From assembly GCA_040772685.1 (NCBI GenBank), contig JAXGXQ010000002.1, positions 248,001 through 312,000 of the forward strand: a stretch of DNA of 64,000 nt, read 5' to 3'. Source of the stretch: JAXGXQ01 sp040772685. GTDB taxonomy: Bacteria > Bacillota > Clostridia > Saccharofermentanales > UBA5734. Of this stretch, positions 61,378 through 64,000 are shown one piece after another; position 1 is the stretch's first letter; each line of letters starts with the position of its first letter. The notes under the pieces were generated by a model that was not told the origin of the DNA, searched no databases, and saw nothing but the letters and a program-made list of their open reading frames with translations. Position numbers and translations under genes: made by a program.

Positions 61378-62646
61378 ATGATCATATTTAAAAAAGGTGG
61401 CCATCGACTGTTCGAAAATGATCCGCAAACAGCCAGTGTTGTTTCTGAGATGTTGTTGGATTTAGAGCGAAACGGAATGGCTGCAGTCAGAAAATACAGC
61501 ACCCAGTTTGACGAGTGGAATCCAGAATCATTCGAACTTACCGAAAAGCAGATCGACCAGGCGATCAGTTCTTTAGAACAACAGATCATTGAAGACACGG
61601 ATTTTTGCCAAAACAATGTCCGCCAGTTTGCGCAAGCTCAACTGACTACGCTTCTGCCACTTGAAATTGAAACACGGCCGGGCGTTATTCTTGGACACCG
61701 GCATATTCCAGTCAAATCTGTCGGCAGTTATATTCCGGGCGGCAGGTATCCCATGTTCGGCTCAGCCCAGATGAGCATCATCCCGGCGAAGGTTGCGGGA
61801 GTCAGCAGCGTTATCGCCTGCACACCGCCAAATAAAGGTAAAGGTTATTATCCGGCCACTATTAATGCCATGAAAAAAGCAGGCGCAGACAGGATTTTTA
61901 TCCTGGGAGGTGTACCTGCCTTGGCTTTGATGGCCTTTGGCATGGGTGTTGTCGAGCCGGTTGATATTATTTGCGGAGCTGGAAACAAGTATGTTGCTGA
62001 GGCGAAGCGGCAATTATTTGGCAGATGTGGTATCGATCTGCTCGCTGGCCCAACAGAAATAATGGTCATTGCGGATGATACAGCCGATCCCGCTCTAGTC
62101 GCATGTGACTTACTCGGACAAGCAGAACATGATCCCAATAGCGGTATAGCTTTAATCTGTATGAGTGAAGCTTTCGCCAAAGCCTGCAGCGAAGAAGTTG
62201 AACGTCAACTCGAGGTCCTGCCTACAAAGGAAGTCGCTGCTGTTTCCTGGCAGCATAACGGCATCATTACGATCGCTGAATCTATCGCAGAGGCTATTGA
62301 AATCAGCAATGATTATGCGCCGGAACATCTTGAACTCCATGTTGCAAATCCAAACGAATACATTGATCAGCTGACCAATTTTGGCTCGCTGTTTATTGGT
62401 GAGGAAACAACAGTTGCCTATGGCGATAAATCAATCGGCACAAACCATATTTTGCCAACCAGCAGAGCCGCCAGGTACACAGGTGGTTTATGGGTCGGCA
62501 AATTCCTCAAAACTGTCACGTATCAAAAAATGACACCTGAAGCCAGCAGGGAAATCGGTGAGGTGACCGAACGCCAGTGCCAGGTGGAAAATATGCTCGC
62601 GCATGCGATTACCGCCCGCGTGCGAGTGGATAGATACAGTAAATAG
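61378..62646 (+). CDS. Histidinol-dehydrogenase-like oxidoreductase
   Basis: 422 residues. Belongs to the HisD superfamily: VGSYIPGGRYPMFGSAQMSI near 120, GPTEIMVIADD near 225, GQAEHDPNSGIA near 250 and YGDKSIGTNHIL near 350, where the metal and base residues are kept. The start at 61378 follows AAAGGA. No histidine biosynthesis gene is nearby and the sequence type resembles HisD relatives that oxidise polyols such as 2,3-dihydroxypropane-1-sulfonate, so an alcohol-to-acid role is more likely than histidine synthesis. The substrate is not known. Confidence 0.82.
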   Translation: MIIFKKGGHRLFENDPQTASVVSEMLLDLERNGMAAVRKYSTQFDEWNPESFELTEKQIDQAISSLEQQIIEDTDFCQNNVRQFAQAQLTTLLPLEIETRPGVILGHRHIPVKSVGSYIPGGRYPMFGSAQMSIIPAKVAGVSSVIACTPPNKGKGYYPATINAMKKAGADRIFILGGVPALALMAFGMGVVEPVDIICGAGNKYVAEAKRQLFGRCGIDLLAGPTEIMVIADDTADPALVACDLLGQAEHDPNSGIALICMSEAFAKACSEEVERQLEVLPTKEVAAVSWQHNGIITIAESIAEAIEISNDYAPEHLELHVANPNEYIDQLTNFGSLFIGEETTVAYGDKSIGTNHILPTSRAARYTGGLWVGKFLKTVTYQKMTPEASREIGEVTERQCQVENMLAHAITARVRVDRYSK

Positions 62647-62723
62647 AGACAGGAATCTATTCTAACGCCAATTCTTCTATACCTACGTGTGCCAGCCACG
62701 GTTTCACTTTACCTGCTGTTCTG

Positions 62724-62732
62724 TGATATACT
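62724..62732 (+). promoter_or_regulatory. Extended -10 promoter of the BFD-like gene
   Basis: TG-A-TATACT forms an extended -10 box, about 30 bases before the start codon at 62764. The -35 box is weak. Confidence 0.45.
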
Positions 62733-62763
62733 ACATCGGAAATTTTTAATAAAGGAAAATGAT

Positions 62764-63108
62764 ATGGCAGCAAATAAAGTGATCTGTACAAAAAACAACA
62801 TTGACTATTTAACCATCCGTAAGGCAATGGTTACCGGTGCCAGAACAGTGCCCGAACTGATAGAGCTTGCAGGTGTATGTGCCACATGTGAAGGTTGCAA
62901 AAGCGAATTGGAAGGCATCCTTGCTTCTGTCTGCGGTTGCAAGAAGGTATCACTGGAGACTGTAATAAATGCTGTAAAGAATGGGGCAGATACAGTAGAA
63001 AAGGTCGGTGAAGTTACCGGTGCCGGAACTGGAATCGTTGAGGAAACTGGTGAACCCTGCGGCAAATGCAAGTTGCTGATCCAGAACATAATCGACCTCG
63101 GGCGGTAA
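62764..63108 (+). CDS. Tandem BFD-like iron-sulfur protein
   Basis: 114 residues with two BFD-like [2Fe-2S] modules. The first has ICTKNNIDYLTIRKAM and CATCEGCKSELEGIL, with one Cys fewer at the front and an extra one behind. The second has CGCKKVSLETVINAV and, after an insertion, CGKCKLLIQNII. Such domains normally sit in NifU, NirB or bacterioferritin-associated ferredoxin; here they form a small independent protein. AAAGGA precedes ATG 62764. The partner is unknown. Confidence 0.75.
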   Translation: MAANKVICTKNNIDYLTIRKAMVTGARTVPELIELAGVCATCEGCKSELEGILASVCGCKKVSLETVINAVKNGADTVEKVGEVTGAGTGIVEETGEPCGKCKLLIQNIIDLGR

Positions 63109-63204
63109 CAGGCAGCCGCCAAAAAACGAGATAATTACTAACAATATTGCGCAAAAATGCTCATATAATAAGAGTTCAGAACAACCATCTAACTTTAGGC
63201 GGAC

Positions 63205-64000
63205 TTAGCCGGCAAACGGATGATGAACATTGCGCCACGATCGCGGCCAGTGGATTGCGTAGCTCATGGGATAAGGTGTGGAGGGACTCATTCTTATTCC
63301 TGTCAGCCTGCTTCAGCTCTTCCACAGAGGTCTTGCGCTTGGTAATATCCATCGAGGTGCCGTAGATTTTGACGGGCGTGCCTTCATCGTTGTAGATGAT
63401 TTTGCCCTGATCATATACCCAGATAAATTCGCCGCTGACAATCCGGAGCTGACAATCCGGAAACGGTATTCGGTGGCGTATTTAGACAACCTGTCATCGA
63501 AAATTGACTGGCGTTCTCTGAGGACCCAGTCGATGTCATCGGGATGCACCAGGCTCGTGGCATAGCGCATCATTTCTTCATCTGGAACGTGTTCGCCGCC
63601 AATGCGCTGCTTCCACTTATGGGAGTATATCAGCAAGTTGTTGGTACTATCATGGATCTAGGACGCTTCTGTTGAACCATTGAGGATTTCAAGGTATTCC
63701 TGTTCCTTCTGACGCAGCAGGTCCGCTTCGATCTGCAGCTCAGCATTGCGTACCATAACCTGTTCGGCGGCATTGCGCTCAGTGACATTGTAGACGATCG
63801 CCAGACTGGCCGCACGGTCCTGGTAAGTAAATGGCAAAACCTTAAAATCAACCTGAGCCTCAGTGCCATCCGGCCGTTCGATCCGTCGCCTTGACAGCTG
63901 TTCGGTATTATCAGGGTAATTCTTCACATCCAGATCCAGTAAGTCGATAAGCCAGAGTATGCAACAGATCAAAACCACCGACAATTCCGTAGGAAAGGCC
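63205..64000 (-). pseudogene. Decayed MASE3-PAS sensor histidine kinase
   Basis: Minus strand, cut by the window edge. Fragments in order: a MASE3-like membrane piece (GFDLLHTLAYR, about 63940-64000); then in another frame the end of a PAS domain (RRRIERPDGTEAQVDFKVLP) and ERNAAEQVM; then a second PAS domain (EILNGSTEAS). This is broken by an in-frame TAG at 63658-63660 where relatives have Trp, and continues as IHDSTNNLLIYSHKWKQRIG. A 14-base tandem duplication shifts the frame near 63439-63466. Then comes the H-box HTLSHELRNPLAAI, joined at about 63232 to the extreme C-terminus RGAMFIIRLPAKSA. The rest of the dimerisation and ATPase domains is deleted. Confidence 0.85.

Noticed and set aside
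63147..63565. Plus-strand open frames at the right edge
   Set aside because: They run opposite the decayed histidine kinase, whose protein fragments are readable on the minus strand.

Overview
The window looks like a chromosomal segment of an anaerobic, low-to-mid G+C Gram-positive bacterium (Bacillota, Clostridia-like). The reasons are RNase J, a VanR/WalR-type two-component pair, several lipoproteins with clear lipoboxes, ECF-type vitamin uptake, a tungsten aldehyde:ferredoxin oxidoreductase with its own tungstate importer and cofactor genes, a split transketolase, many AAGGAGG-type ribosome binding sites and some TTG starts. No phage, insertion sequence or CRISPR array was recognised. The genus cannot be named from the sequence alone.

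Layout. 0-2.6 kb: sugar-acid genes (GarR-like reductase and four-carbon acid sugar kinase), then a tRNA-Gln on the minus strand. 3-8.8 kb: HtrA protease, an unknown membrane protein, CoA-disulfide reductase with rhodanese domain, PPK2 and NudC. 8.9-19.8 kb (minus): two universal stress proteins, a 2931-residue cyclic beta-1,2-glucan synthase-like giant, a DUF488 protein and a lipoprotein. 20-25.3 kb: aldo/keto reductase, RNase J with a long basic N-terminal tail, a GTPase and a corrinoid-activation-like protein. 25.3-27.7 kb: rpiB plus split transketolase behind a palindrome-rich promoter. 28-33.4 kb: zinc-ribbon protein, BirA, two-component system and lipoprotein. 33.4-35.9 kb: GntR regulator, HpcH/HpaI aldolase and 2-hydroxyacid dehydrogenase.

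36-47.4 kb is a compact tungsten-enzyme island. A forward operon (ferredoxin, AOR, MoeB-like, MoaD-like) converges on a reverse operon (tupA-tupB-tupC-moeA-moeA/PBP-moaA-moaC-MOSC); mogA lies divergently upstream of tupA. A structured leader before tupA looks like a Moco/Tuco riboswitch. moaE is not in the window and the MoaD-like protein ends Ala-Gly instead of Gly-Gly.

47.5-52.2 kb: two-subunit fumarase/tartrate dehydratase, a YggT-like protein, an ECF S component preceded by an attenuator-like terminator, a P-loop kinase, and directly after it the 3' half of a superoxide dismutase gene (pseudogene). 52.5-59.3 kb: lipoprotein amidase, amidase-signature enzyme, HD protein, a PFK with an unusual phosphodonor-site residue, a divergent triosephosphate isomerase homologue and a LarA-family protein. 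59.3-61.1 kb (minus): peroxiredoxin and three small proteins. 61.3-63.1 kb: stand-alone HisD-like dehydrogenase and a tandem BFD-like iron-sulfur protein. The right edge holds a PAS histidine kinase pseudogene with at least four separate lesions.

Together the genes suggest an anaerobe that uses C3/C4 sugar acids and sugar phosphates and oxidises or reduces aldehydes with a tungsten enzyme. The least explained items are the ECF/kinase attenuator, the PFK/TIM/LarA cluster, the GTPase/corrinoid-activation pair and the decaying genes.
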